Below are positions 33,022-42,408 of a stretch of 47,396 bases of DNA, in pieces. Each line of letters starts with the position of its first letter. The first letter of the stretch is position 1. The notes under the pieces are model-generated. The model was not told where the DNA came from, made no database searches, and worked only from the letters and a program-made list of their open reading frames with translations. The position numbers were made by a program, and so were the translations under genes. Origin of the DNA: Reyranella sp. (GTDB taxonomy: Bacteria > Pseudomonadota > Alphaproteobacteria > Reyranellales > Reyranellaceae); the NCBI GenBank assembly GCA_030684475.1, contig JAUXWB010000349.1:1-47396 (forward strand), written 5' to 3'.

Positions 33022-33918
33022 CTACACGCGCTCGATCTTGCGTTTGCCGAAGATGCCGTAGGGCCGGATCATGAGGACCAGGATCATCAGCACATAAGGT
33101 GCGAAGTCCTTGGTGCCGCCGCCGACATAGGGATCGAGGTAGCCGGCGGCTAGGCTCTCGACGACGCCGACGATCAGGCCGCCCACGAGCGCACCGCCGA
33201 TCGAATCGAGGCCCCCCAGGATCACCACAGGGAAGACCTTCAGTCCGACCAGCGCCAAGTGCACGTCGACCCCCAGCATGCTGCCCCAGACGATGCCGCC
33301 GAGCGCCGAGACGACGCCGGCCATCGCCCATGCGAGCGCGAAGTAGCGCTCGACATTGATGCCCATGGCCTGCGCCACCTGCTGGTTGTCGGCCACCGCG
33401 CGCATGGCAACGCCCATGCGGCTCTTCTTGAAGAACCAGCTGAAGGCGATGAAGAAGACGATCGCCACGACGGCGCCCGCGACCTGGATGGGCGGCAGGC
33501 TGGCCGGCCCGAGGACGATCGGCTCGTCGCCGATGGGAAGCGACACCGCCCGGGTCTCGCTGCCGAAGATGACCGGCCCCAGGCCTCGCAGGATGGCGGC
33601 AAGACCAATTGTCGCCATGATCACCGCCACGACAGGTCGACCCAAAAGAGGGCGCAGGACAACGCGCTCCAACCCGAAGCCGAAGCCGATCATCACGGCC
33701 AGTGTCACGACGACGGCCGCGGCGAGTGGAACGCTTTCGAAGGAAAGCAACATCGCCACGATCAAGCCCGCCACCATGACGAATTCGCCTTGCGCGAAGT
33801 TGATGGCGTCGGTCGCCTTGTAGACGAGCACGAAACCGAGCGCGATCAGCGAATACATCAGCCCGATCGAAACGCCGTTCAGCAACAGCGCGAAAGTAAA
33901 CTCCAGGTCTTCGGACAT
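33022..33918 (-). CDS. livH: LIV-type ABC transporter permease LivH
   Basis: The 298-residue membrane protein is the LivH-type permease, with about eight hydrophobic segments. Family marks are LLNGVSIGLMYSLIALGFVLVYKATDAINFAQGEFVM (about 12-48) and KSRMGVAMRAVADNQQVAQAMGINVERYFALAWAMAG as the coupling region. It starts 11 bases after the acyl-CoA ligase stop. Confidence 0.93.
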   Translation of the reverse strand: MSEDLEFTFALLLNGVSIGLMYSLIALGFVLVYKATDAINFAQGEFVMVAGLIVAMLLSFESVPLAAAVVVTLAVMIGFGFGLERVVLRPLLGRPVVAVIMATIGLAAILRGLGPVIFGSETRAVSLPIGDEPIVLGPASLPPIQVAGAVVAIVFFIAFSWFFKKSRMGVAMRAVADNQQVAQAMGINVERYFALAWAMAGVVSALGGIVWGSMLGVDVHLALVGLKVFPVVILGGLDSIGGALVGGLIVGVVESLAAGYLDPYVGGGTKDFAPYVLMILVLMIRPYGIFGKRKIERV

Positions 33919-33929
33919 CCCCTGCTCCC

Positions 33930-35870
33930 TCAGGCTGCGCGGCGGACGGGTTCACCCGCCGCGGTGTCGTGGATCGCGATGGTCGAATTCAATGTCGACC
34001 TGCGCCCGTCCTCGAAGGTGATCTCCATGGTGACGTCGACCTCGGACTTGCCGTTGTAGAAGGCCTCGATGACGCTGGCGTATTTCTCCGCCACGAAACG
34101 GCGGCGGACCTTGCGGGTACGCGTCATCTCGGCGTCGTCCGCGTCGAGTTCCTTGTTCAGGAGGAGGTAGCGCTTGACCTGCTGGACGTCGGGCAGGGTC
34201 GCATTGGATTTGGCGATCTCCATGCCGATCAAGGCTGCAACCTCGGGCTTGCGGCTGAGGTCCATGAAGCTGGTGTAGGCGATGCCGCGTTTCTCCGCCC
34301 AGGTCCCCGCTGTCTGCACGTCGATGGCGATCATCGCCGCCACGAACGGCCGTTGGTCGCCGAATGCCACGGCCTCTCGAATGAAGGGGCTGAACTTCAG
34401 CTTATTTTCGATGAACTGCGGCGCGAAGGCGGTACCATCGGCGAGCTTTCCGACGTCCTTGGCGCGATCGATGATGACGAGGTGACCCTGCTTGTCGAAG
34501 AACCCGGCGTCTCCGGTCTTCAGCCAGCCGTCTGGCGTCATCGTGTCCCGCGTCGCCTCCTCCTGCTTGAAATAGCCGACGAAGACGTTCGGCCCCCTCA
34601 GTAGAACCTCGCCGCGGTCGTCGATTTTGACGTCGATGTGCGGAATCGGCCGGCCGACGGTGTTGGGATTGGCTTCGGCATCGGGCTGACAGGAGATCAT
34701 CGCCGACGCTTCAGTCGCGCCATAGACCTGCTTCAGGTTGATGCCGAAGGAGCGGAAGAAGCGGTAGGTATCGGGCCCGAGTGGCGCGCCGCCGGTGTAG
34801 CACCAGCGCGCATTTCGCAGCCCGAGTTGATCGCGCACCGGGCCGTAAACCAGCACCTCGCCGAGCGCGAGCCCCAGCCGAGCCGCCAGCGACAACGACT
34901 TGCCGTCGGCGCGATTGAGTTCGCAGCGTTCTGCCAGACCACGGAAGATAGCGAAGATCCGGCGCTTCAATGGCGTTGCATCGCCGCCCTTGATCTGCAT
35001 CTGGGTCAGCATGTTTTCCCAGATGCGCGGCGGTGCCAGCATGGCATTGGGGCCGAGTTCGCGCAGGTCGCGCTGGACGGTCTCGGGATTCTCGGGGCAG
35101 TTCGCCGTCAGGCGCGCCGCCAGCGCCATGCCGAGGGTGAATGCGGCGTCGCCCACCCAAGCCATCGGCAGGTAGGACAACCAATTGTCGCCGCGCTTGA
35201 CCTCGTTCACTTCCATGAACGCTTCGGCCGCGGCCACCATGTTGCGGTGGCTGAGCATGGCCCCTTTCGGCGTGCCCGTCGTTCCCGAGGTGTAGGCGAT
35301 CATTGCGGTGTCCCCGGCCCTGCCCTTCTCAAGCTCGGCCTCATACAAGCCCGGGTTTGCCGCTCCGAAGGCACGTCCGGCCTCGAGGACGCTGGCGAAG
35401 GACCGCAGAATCGGGTCATCGTAGGCCCACAGGCCGCGCGGGTCGTCGAACACGATCATGCGCAGGTGCGGCAGCTTGTCCTTGAGGGACATCGCCTTGT
35501 CGACCTGCTCCTGATCCTCCGCGACGATGACCGACGTCTCAGCGTGGTTCAGCACATAGACCAGCTCCGAGGCGATCGAATCCTGGTACACCGGCACCGA
35601 AACGCCGCCCAGCACCTGCGCCGAGAGTTGGGCAAAGTAGAGTTGCGGACGGTTGTCGCCGATCACCGACAGCTTGTCGCCGCGCCCGAAGCCGGACGAC
35701 GCCAACCCCAACGCAAAATCCCGCACATTGTCCCGGTAGGCCGCCCAACTGTAGGTCTGCCAGACGCCGCGGGTCTTCTCGCGCATGCCGGCGCCGGCTG
35801 GATCGAGTTCGGCATTGCGTTGCAGGAGCTTCGGCAATGTCGTCTCGCCGATGGGACTATCCGGCTTCAT
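33930..35870 (-). CDS. AMP-forming acyl-CoA ligase (long-chain FadD15-like)
   Basis: The 646-residue enzyme activates a carboxylic acid to its CoA thioester using ATP. Motifs are YTSGTTGTPKGAML (P-loop, about 193-206), the YGATEAS motif (about 383) and WLKTGDAGF. The C-terminal catalytic Lys is probably Lys587 in MTRTRKVRRRF; the Gly that usually precedes it is Arg here. A C-terminal tail of about 40 residues (KSEVDVTMEITFEDG and on) follows. Its ATG overlaps the livG stop by 4 bases, so it is fully built into the ABC operon and probably acts on the imported acid. Confidence 0.92.
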   Translation of the reverse strand: MKPDSPIGETTLPKLLQRNAELDPAGAGMREKTRGVWQTYSWAAYRDNVRDFALGLASSGFGRGDKLSVIGDNRPQLYFAQLSAQVLGGVSVPVYQDSIASELVYVLNHAETSVIVAEDQEQVDKAMSLKDKLPHLRMIVFDDPRGLWAYDDPILRSFASVLEAGRAFGAANPGLYEAELEKGRAGDTAMIAYTSGTTGTPKGAMLSHRNMVAAAEAFMEVNEVKRGDNWLSYLPMAWVGDAAFTLGMALAARLTANCPENPETVQRDLRELGPNAMLAPPRIWENMLTQMQIKGGDATPLKRRIFAIFRGLAERCELNRADGKSLSLAARLGLALGEVLVYGPVRDQLGLRNARWCYTGGAPLGPDTYRFFRSFGINLKQVYGATEASAMISCQPDAEANPNTVGRPIPHIDVKIDDRGEVLLRGPNVFVGYFKQEEATRDTMTPDGWLKTGDAGFFDKQGHLVIIDRAKDVGKLADGTAFAPQFIENKLKFSPFIREAVAFGDQRPFVAAMIAIDVQTAGTWAEKRGIAYTSFMDLSRKPEVAALIGMEIAKSNATLPDVQQVKRYLLLNKELDADDAEMTRTRKVRRRFVAEKYASVIEAFYNGKSEVDVTMEITFEDGRRSTLNSTIAIHDTAAGEPVRRAA

Positions 35871-36688
35871 GCCTTGCCTCCGCCTTTGGCCTTTCCAAGA
35901 TAGGCTTCGACAACCTCAGGATTGCGCTGGACCTCGTCTGGCGTACCAGCGGCGATGCCGCGCCCGCGGTCGAGCACGACGACCTTGTCGGAGATGTCCA
36001 TGACCACGCCCATGTCATGTTCGATCAGGACTACGGTCACGCCGCGCTCCTGATTGACGTCGAGGACATAGCGGGCCATGTCTTCCTTCTCGTCCTGGTT
36101 CATGCCGCCCATCGGCTCGTCGAGCAGCAGGACCTTCGGTCCGGAGGCCAACGCCCGGCCGAGTTCCACACGCTTGCGCAGGCCATAGGCCAGCGCCGCA
36201 GTCGGCTGCTTGCGCAGATCCTGAAGCTTCAGGAATTCGATGATCTCCTCGACCGCCTCGCGATGGGCAATATCCTCTTTCTGCGCCATACCCCAGTAGA
36301 TGACGCTCGACAGCACGCCCGCCTTCATCCGCACATGGCGGCCGAGCATCAGATTGTCGAGAACAGTGAGCCCGCTGAACAGGGCAATGTTCTGGAAGGT
36401 GCGCGCGATGCCCAGGGATGCGATGTCGCTCGGCTTCTTCTGCGTAATATCGTGCCCTTCCAGCACGACCCGGCCGGCATCGGGCTTGTAGAAGCCCGAG
36501 ATCATGTTGAGCAGCGACGTCTTCCCGGCGCCGTTGGGGCCGATGATGGAGACGATGCCGCCACGTGGCACCTCAAGGGAGACGTCCTGTACGGCGGTCA
36601 CGCCGCCGAACCGCTTGGACACCCCTTCGACCACGAGTTGGTTGTCGCCCGCACGCACAACCACGTGCCGGGCAGACGCGCCCATCAT
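35867..36688 (-). CDS. livG: LIV-type ABC transporter ATP-binding protein LivG
   Basis: The 273-residue ATPase is the LivG type. Walker A is GPNGAGKTSL (about 50-59), the switch sequence IARTFQNIALFSGLTVLDNLMLGRH, a signature that departs from LSGGQ (LAYGLRKRVELGRAL) and Walker B VLLLDEPMGGMN. The LAYG form is common among LivG proteins. AGGGAGG lies just upstream; the start could be either of two ATGs at 36688 and 36685. First gene of the operon, divergent from the deacetylase. Confidence 0.93.
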   Translation of the reverse strand: MMGASARHVVVRAGDNQLVVEGVSKRFGGVTAVQDVSLEVPRGGIVSIIGPNGAGKTSLLNMISGFYKPDAGRVVLEGHDITQKKPSDIASLGIARTFQNIALFSGLTVLDNLMLGRHVRMKAGVLSSVIYWGMAQKEDIAHREAVEEIIEFLKLQDLRKQPTAALAYGLRKRVELGRALASGPKVLLLDEPMGGMNQDEKEDMARYVLDVNQERGVTVVLIEHDMGVVMDISDKVVVLDRGRGIAAGTPDEVQRNPEVVEAYLGKAKGGGKA

Positions 36689-36807
36689 AAACCCTCCCTA
36701 GATCGCACTCTTAGCCGTGCTTATATTTAGAGGGATCATGCAGGCTCCCGTGGGCGAACGCAACAAATCTGCCTAAGCTCGAAGTGGCCCAACCGGGAGC
36801 GCGAAAC

Positions 36808-37665
36808 ATGCCACGCCACGTCGTCTGCCTAACTTTCGACCACGACCACCTTTCCGGCTTCATTGCCCGGGGCCTCACCTCCCCCACGGCAATCTCCCGC
36901 GGGGAGTACGACGTCGTGGTCATCCCTCGCCTGATGACCTTGCTGGCGCGCTATGGCGTCAAGGCGACATTCTTCACGCCCGGCCACACGATCGACAGCA
37001 CGCCGGAGGCCGTGATGCCCTATGTCGAGGCCGGCCATGAGCTCGCCCATCACGGCTGGACCCATCGCCTGCCCGTCACGCTCGCGCGCGAGGAGGAGGA
37101 AGAGGAGATCGTCCGCGGCAACGAATCGATCAAGCGTATTAGTGGTCAAGCCGCCCGTGGCTACCGCTCGCCCGCCTGGGATCTCTCGCCCCATTCGATC
37201 GAACTGCTGCTGAAGCACGGCGTCCGGTACGACAGCTCGATGATGGGCCACGACTACGACTGCTATTTTGCCCGCCAGGGCGACGTCGCCGAACTGAAGA
37301 AACCCTTCGTGCGCGGCCACGAGACCAAACTGGTCGAGATGCCGATCAGCTGGTCGCTCGACGACTTCCCGCACTTCGAATACATGCGCAATCCCAACGG
37401 CTCGATCCAGGCCGGGCTGATGAACGCCACCAACGTTCTGGAGAACTTCGTCGACGACTACACCTACATGACCCGCGTCTGCGATTTCGGAATCCTGACC
37501 TACACCTTCCATCCGCACGTGATTGGGCGCGGCCATCGCATGATGATGCTGGAGCGCCTGATCCAGCGCCTGATCGAAGGCGGCGCAGTGTTCTCGACAA
37601 TGGAGGATGCCATGCAGGAGTGGCTGGCGAACCGACAGGCAGGACGCAAGGCCGCCGCGGAGTGA
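36808..37665 (+). CDS. Polysaccharide deacetylase family protein (PuuE/CE4-like)
   Basis: The 285-residue product has the NodB/CE4 fold: TFDHDHLSG (about 9-17) with catalytic Asp, GVKATFFTPGH, HELAHHGWTHR (metal His pair in HHGWTH) and RGYRSPAWDLSP. It resembles the cytosolic allantoinase PuuE/peptidoglycan deacetylase-like branch, with no signal peptide, so the substrate may be an amide or ureide, not a cell-wall sugar. GGGAG lies 7 bases before the ATG at 36808. It ends one base before the DehI-like gene on the other strand. Confidence 0.87.
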   Translation: MPRHVVCLTFDHDHLSGFIARGLTSPTAISRGEYDVVVIPRLMTLLARYGVKATFFTPGHTIDSTPEAVMPYVEAGHELAHHGWTHRLPVTLAREEEEEEIVRGNESIKRISGQAARGYRSPAWDLSPHSIELLLKHGVRYDSSMMGHDYDCYFARQGDVAELKKPFVRGHETKLVEMPISWSLDDFPHFEYMRNPNGSIQAGLMNATNVLENFVDDYTYMTRVCDFGILTYTFHPHVIGRGHRMMMLERLIQRLIEGGAVFSTMEDAMQEWLANRQAGRKAAAE

Positions 37666-37666
37666 T

Positions 37667-38458
37667 TCAGAGCGGAAGACCGCGCGCAACGCGGATCGCC
37701 CGGCCGATCGTCACCATCTTTCCAATGGCGTGATCGACGAAGGCCGCCACGCTGTCTTCTATCTCGCCTGCCAGCGCCGGACGACGGGCGGAGATGCCGC
37801 GCGCCAGTCGCATCGCCTCCTCGTGTGCCGTGGCCCGGTTGGTCGCGATCGCCCGATCGAGCGAGCCTTCTGCCTGCACCGGGCTTAGAGCCTGCTCCAT
37901 ACGCTGCAGGAACGTCGGTACATGGGCGAGATGCCGGTACATGCTGGCCAAGATCAGCGGCTGCGGCCGGTCGCCGAACCGGTTGAGCCGCAGCACCAGA
38001 GCCCAGGTCTCCGGCGGCACGTCGGCTTCCGAGGCAAGCGGCGGCAAGGTCACATCCGGCGCCGGCAGGCGTGCCCCCGGCTCCGCCGTTCCCGCGCCCC
38101 CTGTCTCGCCGCGCAGCCAGGCCAGCAGTGCGCCGAGCGCAAGCAGGTTTATGGTGTTGGAGTGATCGTAGCTCGCCAGCACAGCGTCGACGCTTGCCGG
38201 CTCCTCGCCGGCCAGCGAGCCGAGCCGAGGCAAGATCATCCCGGAACGAAGCCGGGCGGCTGCCGTGTCGACCACGCCGTGAAGATAGAGCGGCTTCACC
38301 GCGGCCCAGGCCCATGGCAGGGCACCGTCGAGCGTCGCCAGGTGGCGCCACACCAGATTGACCACCCGCACGCCGACCGTGGCGCGGATGTCGGCGAAGA
38401 GGTCGGTGGTCTCTCCGGTCGCCGAGGCTTCGGCGACGGCCGGAAACGGGTCGTTCAC
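37667..38458 (-). CDS. DehI-like alpha-helical protein (group I haloacid dehalogenase family)
   Basis: The 263-residue product resembles DehI of Pseudomonas putida PP3, a cofactor-free dehalogenase of 2-haloacids built of two helical repeats. The first repeat matches well: IRATVGVRVVNLVWRHLATL (24-43), ALPWAWAAVKPLY and YDHSNTINLLALGALL. From recalled sequence, DehI Asn114 corresponds to Asn101 here, but catalytic Asp189 corresponds to Met173 in ILASMYRHLAHVP. It may therefore not dehalogenate. The GTG start overlaps the PhyH stop as GTGA, so it is translationally coupled. Confidence 0.65.
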   Translation of the reverse strand: MNDPFPAVAEASATGETTDLFADIRATVGVRVVNLVWRHLATLDGALPWAWAAVKPLYLHGVVDTAAARLRSGMILPRLGSLAGEEPASVDAVLASYDHSNTINLLALGALLAWLRGETGGAGTAEPGARLPAPDVTLPPLASEADVPPETWALVLRLNRFGDRPQPLILASMYRHLAHVPTFLQRMEQALSPVQAEGSLDRAIATNRATAHEEAMRLARGISARRPALAGEIEDSVAAFVDHAIGKMVTIGRAIRVARGLPL

Positions 38459-39336
38459 TCCGCCGCCTGTTTGGAGTCCTGTCCGATCACGGTGAAGAAC
38501 GATGCCGTCTTGGGCTGCTTGGGCAATTCGACCAGCCCTTCCTTCAGCCGCGCGTACTTCGCTTCCGTGCCGCGCACGATCCGGCCTTCGTTGAGACTCG
38601 GCATCGGATTGCGTGCGATCGGCACTGCATCGGCGGCAGTGTAGACGCAGATGTAGAGGCCGCGCGACTTGTCCGACCCGTTGGCAGCCGAGCCGTGCAA
38701 CAGCCTGGTGTGCATGAGGCAGACGCTGCCGGCCTTGCCGAAGCACGGCACGGATTGTGCCAGCGCCTTTTTCTCCTCATCGGCCGCGACGGCACCGGTA
38801 AAGCGGTCGCCGTCGAACAGAGACAGCACCGGCCCTTTGTGCGAGCCCGGCACGACCGTGAGTGCACCGTTGCTCTCATCAATGTCGTCGAGGAACAGCA
38901 GGGCGGTCACGATGTCGTCGTTGGTGTGCGGCGTGTAGGAGAAGTCCTGGTGGTATGACACCTCGGTCTTGGCCCCAGGCAGCTTCAGGTTGATCTTGCA
39001 GTGGTGGAACTTGAGGTTTGGGCCGACCAGCTCCGCCACCATGTCCACCATCCGCGCTTCGAGCATGACCTCGCGATAGGCATCGGAGATGTCGGACGGG
39101 TTGTTGATCCGCCGCAGTGCCGGCTTTTCTGCCGTGTGCTCCACGCCCATGTCGTAGCGCGGCCGTCCGTCGATCGTCGGCGGCCCAAACGGCGCCGAAT
39201 GCGCCCGGCTCTGCTCGACCCATGAGGCGATTTCCGCCTTGAGGGCCTCAAGCTGGACCGGTGTGACCGCGTCCTCGGCCACGAGATAACCGTCGCGCCA
39301 GAAGGCGTCGCGCTGTTCCTGGGTCAATACCGCCAT
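38455..39336 (-). CDS. Phytanoyl-CoA dioxygenase family protein (PhyH)
   Basis: The 293-residue product is an Fe(II)/2-oxoglutarate-type oxygenase of the PhyH family. The metal motif His-x-Asp is SYHQDFSYTPH (about 129-139), the distal His in LMHTRLLHGSAANGSDKSRG (about 207-226), and the Arg after it would bind 2-oxoglutarate. It probably hydroxylates an acyl-CoA or small acid made by its neighbours. AGGAGG lies 6 bases before the ATG. It is 12 bases after the enoyl-CoA hydratase gene. Confidence 0.9.
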   Translation of the reverse strand: MAVLTQEQRDAFWRDGYLVAEDAVTPVQLEALKAEIASWVEQSRAHSAPFGPPTIDGRPRYDMGVEHTAEKPALRRINNPSDISDAYREVMLEARMVDMVAELVGPNLKFHHCKINLKLPGAKTEVSYHQDFSYTPHTNDDIVTALLFLDDIDESNGALTVVPGSHKGPVLSLFDGDRFTGAVAADEEKKALAQSVPCFGKAGSVCLMHTRLLHGSAANGSDKSRGLYICVYTAADAVPIARNPMPSLNEGRIVRGTEAKYARLKEGLVELPKQPKTASFFTVIGQDSKQAAE

Positions 39337-39348
39337 GGCCGCCTCCTT

Positions 39349-40146
39349 TTAGCGTCCCTTGAACACCGGCCGGCGCTTTTCCATGAACGCGGTACGGCCT
39401 TCCTTGTAGTCGTCGGAGTCGAAGCACTCCTTTACCAACCCGCTGAGACGGGCGAAGTCGGGTTTGCCGTCGAGCCGGGTCAGCTCCTCGATGGTGCGCT
39501 TGGCGGCATGCATAGTGAGCGGTGCGTTTTCGCCGATCAGTTTGCAATAGTTGTCGACATAGGAGTCGAGCTCGCTATCGGGCACGACGCGGGTCATCAG
39601 GCCCATGCCGAACGCCTCCTGAGCGGAGAAGTGCCGTGCCGTGAAGAAGATCTCCTTGGCATGTGATGGTCCGACCAGATCTGTCAGGATCTTCAGGCCA
39701 CTGGCGCGATAGCCGAGGCCGAGACGCGCCGCCGGTACGCCGAACTTGCTGATGTCGGAGGCGATGCGGATATCGCAGTTCAGCGACACCGCGAGCCCAC
39801 CCCCGATGCAGTAGCCACGAATGCGGGCAATCGTCGGCTTGGAGCACTTGACGAGGCGGGCGTTCGCAACCTCCCCGATCTTGTCGTAGTAGGCCACTTG
39901 CTCCGGCGTGTTGCGCGCCTTCTCGAACTCCGAGATATCGGCACCCGAAACGAAGGCCTTGTCGCCGGCGCCGGTGACGACGATGACGCGCATCGCCGGA
40001 TCCTTCTCGAACTCGTCGAGGATGACCGGGATCGCCTCCCACATGTCGGTCGAGGTGGCGTTGTGCTTCTGCGGCTTATTGAAGATGAGCCGGCCGACCG
40101 ACCCCGCCTTCTCCGCGATCATGTTGGGGGTGGGACTGAAATTCAT
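39349..40146 (-). CDS. Enoyl-CoA hydratase/isomerase family protein
   Basis: The 265-residue product is a crotonase-fold protein. The oxyanion hole is in KAFVSGADISEF (about 64-75) and GYCIGGGLAVSLNCDIRIAS (about 111-130). The hydratase Glu pair is not both clear: the second position, after RLGLGYRASGLKIL, lacks the usual PxxG-Glu, so isomerase, hydrolase or decarboxylase activity is also possible. ATG and the CoA-transferase stop share one base (TGATG). Confidence 0.88.
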   Translation of the reverse strand: MNFSPTPNMIAEKAGSVGRLIFNKPQKHNATSTDMWEAIPVILDEFEKDPAMRVIVVTGAGDKAFVSGADISEFEKARNTPEQVAYYDKIGEVANARLVKCSKPTIARIRGYCIGGGLAVSLNCDIRIASDISKFGVPAARLGLGYRASGLKILTDLVGPSHAKEIFFTARHFSAQEAFGMGLMTRVVPDSELDSYVDNYCKLIGENAPLTMHAAKRTIEELTRLDGKPDFARLSGLVKECFDSDDYKEGRTAFMEKRRPVFKGR

Positions 40147-41324
40147 CAGATCACCTTACGCTTGCGGAAATCGGCGATGGCTGCCGCATCGAAGCCGAAT
40201 TCCTTCAGCACCGCGTCGGTATGCTCGCCCTGCTCCGGCGTCGCCGTCTTCATCTCGAACGGCGTGCGGCTCATGTTGATGGCCTGGCCGATCAGCTCGA
40301 TGTCGCCCAGCTTGGGCGAGTGCACGGGATGCGCCATCTTGAGGTGCTTGACCTGCGGATCGGCGAACATCTCGTCCATCTTGTAGATTGGACCGGCGGG
40401 CACGCCCGCCTTGTTCAGCTTCTCGACCAGCTCGGCGCTGGTGTATCCGGTGAGTCGCTTGTCGATCTCGGCGTTCAGCGCATCGCGGTTCTTGGCCCGC
40501 GCCTTGTCGGTGCTGAAACGTTCGTCGGTCATCAGCTCCGGCGCCTTGATCGATTCGCAGAAGCGCTTGTAGATGTGACCACCCGAGGCCGCGATATTGA
40601 TGTAGCCGTCCTTGGTCTGGAAGACACCAGTCGGGATCGAAGTCGGATGGTTGTTGCCGGCCTGGCCCGGCACGTCCTTGGCGATGGTCCAGCGCGCGGC
40701 CTGGAAGTCGCACATCGAGATCATGGCCTGCAGCAGCGAACTCGACACCCACTGGCCCTGCCCCGAGCTGTCGCGCTCCAGTAGCGCGATCAGTACGCCG
40801 ATGGCGCAATGAAGCCCCGCGCCCACGTCGGCCACGGCAATGCCCGCCCGGACCGGGCCGCCGCCCGGCATGCCGGTGATCCACATCAGGCCGCCCATGC
40901 CCTGGGCGATCTGGTCGAAGCCGGCGCGTTCGGCATAGGGCCCGTCCTGGCCGAAGCCGGAGATCGAGCCCAGGATGATCTTGGGGTTGACCTTCTTCAG
41001 GCTCTCGTAGTCGATGCCGAGTCGGAACTTCACGTCGGCGCGGTAGTTCTCGATCACCACGTCGGCCTTCTCGACCATCTTCAGAAAGACGGCCTTGCCG
41101 TCCGGTTCCTTGAGGTTGAGCGTGATCGAGCGCTTGTTGCGGTGAAGGTTCTGGAAATCCGGGCCGTGCCGCGGCCCGCCCATGTCGGCGTCGCCCGCCC
41201 CCGGAGGCATCTCGATCTTGATGACGTTGGCGCCCCAATCGGCGAAGTAGCGCACGGCGGTCGGGCCGGCGCGGACCCGCGTCAGGTCGAGGACGGTGAA
41301 ACGGGCAAGCGGTCCAGCGGTCAT
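40146..41324 (-). CDS. CaiB/BaiF-family CoA-transferase
   Basis: The 392-residue product belongs to class III CoA transferases, which move CoA between organic acids. Features are LDLTRVRAGPTAVRYFADWGANVIKIE (about 13-39), NLHRNKRSITLNLK (about 59-72) and the catalytic Asp in MGGP or the later GYA-Asp region; the likely nucleophile is Asp in IAVADVGAGLH (about 163-173). It would activate the acid degraded by the enoyl-CoA hydratase and PhyH proteins that follow. It starts 22 bases after the ABC ATPase gene on the same strand. Confidence 0.93.
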   Translation of the reverse strand: MTAGPLARFTVLDLTRVRAGPTAVRYFADWGANVIKIEMPPGAGDADMGGPRHGPDFQNLHRNKRSITLNLKEPDGKAVFLKMVEKADVVIENYRADVKFRLGIDYESLKKVNPKIILGSISGFGQDGPYAERAGFDQIAQGMGGLMWITGMPGGGPVRAGIAVADVGAGLHCAIGVLIALLERDSSGQGQWVSSSLLQAMISMCDFQAARWTIAKDVPGQAGNNHPTSIPTGVFQTKDGYINIAASGGHIYKRFCESIKAPELMTDERFSTDKARAKNRDALNAEIDKRLTGYTSAELVEKLNKAGVPAGPIYKMDEMFADPQVKHLKMAHPVHSPKLGDIELIGQAINMSRTPFEMKTATPEQGEHTDAVLKEFGFDAAAIADFRKRKVI

Positions 41325-41346
41325 GCTCTCACTCTGGGTTGGATGA

Positions 41347-42408
41347 CTATTCTACGCGTACCATGGAGGCGGGATCGATCTCCAGCCAGGCATGGCTGCC
41401 CACCTCAAAAACCGAGGTCGGCGCCGTCGAGACACGTATCGCCTTGGCGCCACCCAGCGGCTTCGCCTGGTAATCCCAGTACTCGCCGAGATAGGCCCGG
41501 CCGGTGATCTCTGCCTCGATCGCAAGTCCCGGGCCATTCGAACGCCCGGCTGCCAGTCCGACGGCTTGCGGCCGTAGCGAATAGAGCAACCCCCCCGCGC
41601 TTTCCGTGCCCTCGATCGCCGCTGCCGGGATCGTGAAGCCGTCGAAGCGCACGTCGCTGCCCTGCCGGATTCCTTCGAGGAAGTTGGTGCGGCCGATGAA
41701 ACCTGCCACGAAGCGGCTGCGGGGTCGACCGTAGAGCACATGCGGCGCATCGATCTGCTCGATCCTGCCCTTGTTCAACACCACGATGCGGTCCGACGTC
41801 ACCATCGCTTCGGACTGGTCATGGGTAACGTAAACGGTGGTGATCTTGAACTCGTCATGCAGGCGCCGGATCTCGAAGCGCATCTCCTCCCTCAGATTGG
41901 CGTCGAGATTCGACAGCGGCTCGTCGAGCAACAGAACCTCCGGCTCGACGACAATCGCGCGCGCCAGCGCCACGCGCTGCTGCTGGCCACCCGACAGTTC
42001 CGCCGGATACCGCGCCTTGAGGCTGCGCATCTGCACGACGTCGAGAATCTTGTCGACCCGTCGATCGATCTCGGCACGGGGCAGTTTGCGCACCTGCAGG
42101 CCAAAGCCGACGTTCTCGCCCACCGTCATGTTGGGCCAGATCGCGTAGCTCTGGAAGATCATGGACATGCGACGCCGTTCCGGCGGAACCACTCCGGATG
42201 GAGAGGATATGATCTTTCCGTCCATCGCGATGGTGCCGGCCGACGGCGGCATGAAGCCGGCAATCATCCGCAGCGTCGTCGTCTTGCCGCAGCCCGACGG
42301 TCCCAGCAACGACACGAACTCGCCCTCGACGAGTTCGAGCGAGAAGTCGGAAACCGCCTCGAAAGCACCGTAGCGCTTGCTGACGTTCTTCAGGACGAGC
42401 TTGCTCAT
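41347..42408 (-). CDS. ABC transporter ATP-binding protein (iron/spermidine/putrescine type)
   Basis: The 353-residue ATPase is of the FbpC/PotA type. Walker A is GPSGCGKTTT (about 36-45), the signature ELSGGQQQRVALARAI and Walker B VLLLDEPLSNLD, followed by a C-terminal TOBE domain (FIGRTNFLEG and on). Its ATG overlaps the stop of the permease remnant as ATGA, the coupling expected when the permease was intact. No working permease is encoded next to it. Confidence 0.9.
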   Translation of the reverse strand: MSKLVLKNVSKRYGAFEAVSDFSLELVEGEFVSLLGPSGCGKTTTLRMIAGFMPPSAGTIAMDGKIISSPSGVVPPERRRMSMIFQSYAIWPNMTVGENVGFGLQVRKLPRAEIDRRVDKILDVVQMRSLKARYPAELSGGQQQRVALARAIVVEPEVLLLDEPLSNLDANLREEMRFEIRRLHDEFKITTVYVTHDQSEAMVTSDRIVVLNKGRIEQIDAPHVLYGRPRSRFVAGFIGRTNFLEGIRQGSDVRFDGFTIPAAAIEGTESAGGLLYSLRPQAVGLAAGRSNGPGLAIEAEITGRAYLGEYWDYQAKPLGGAKAIRVSTAPTSVFEVGSHAWLEIDPASMVRVE

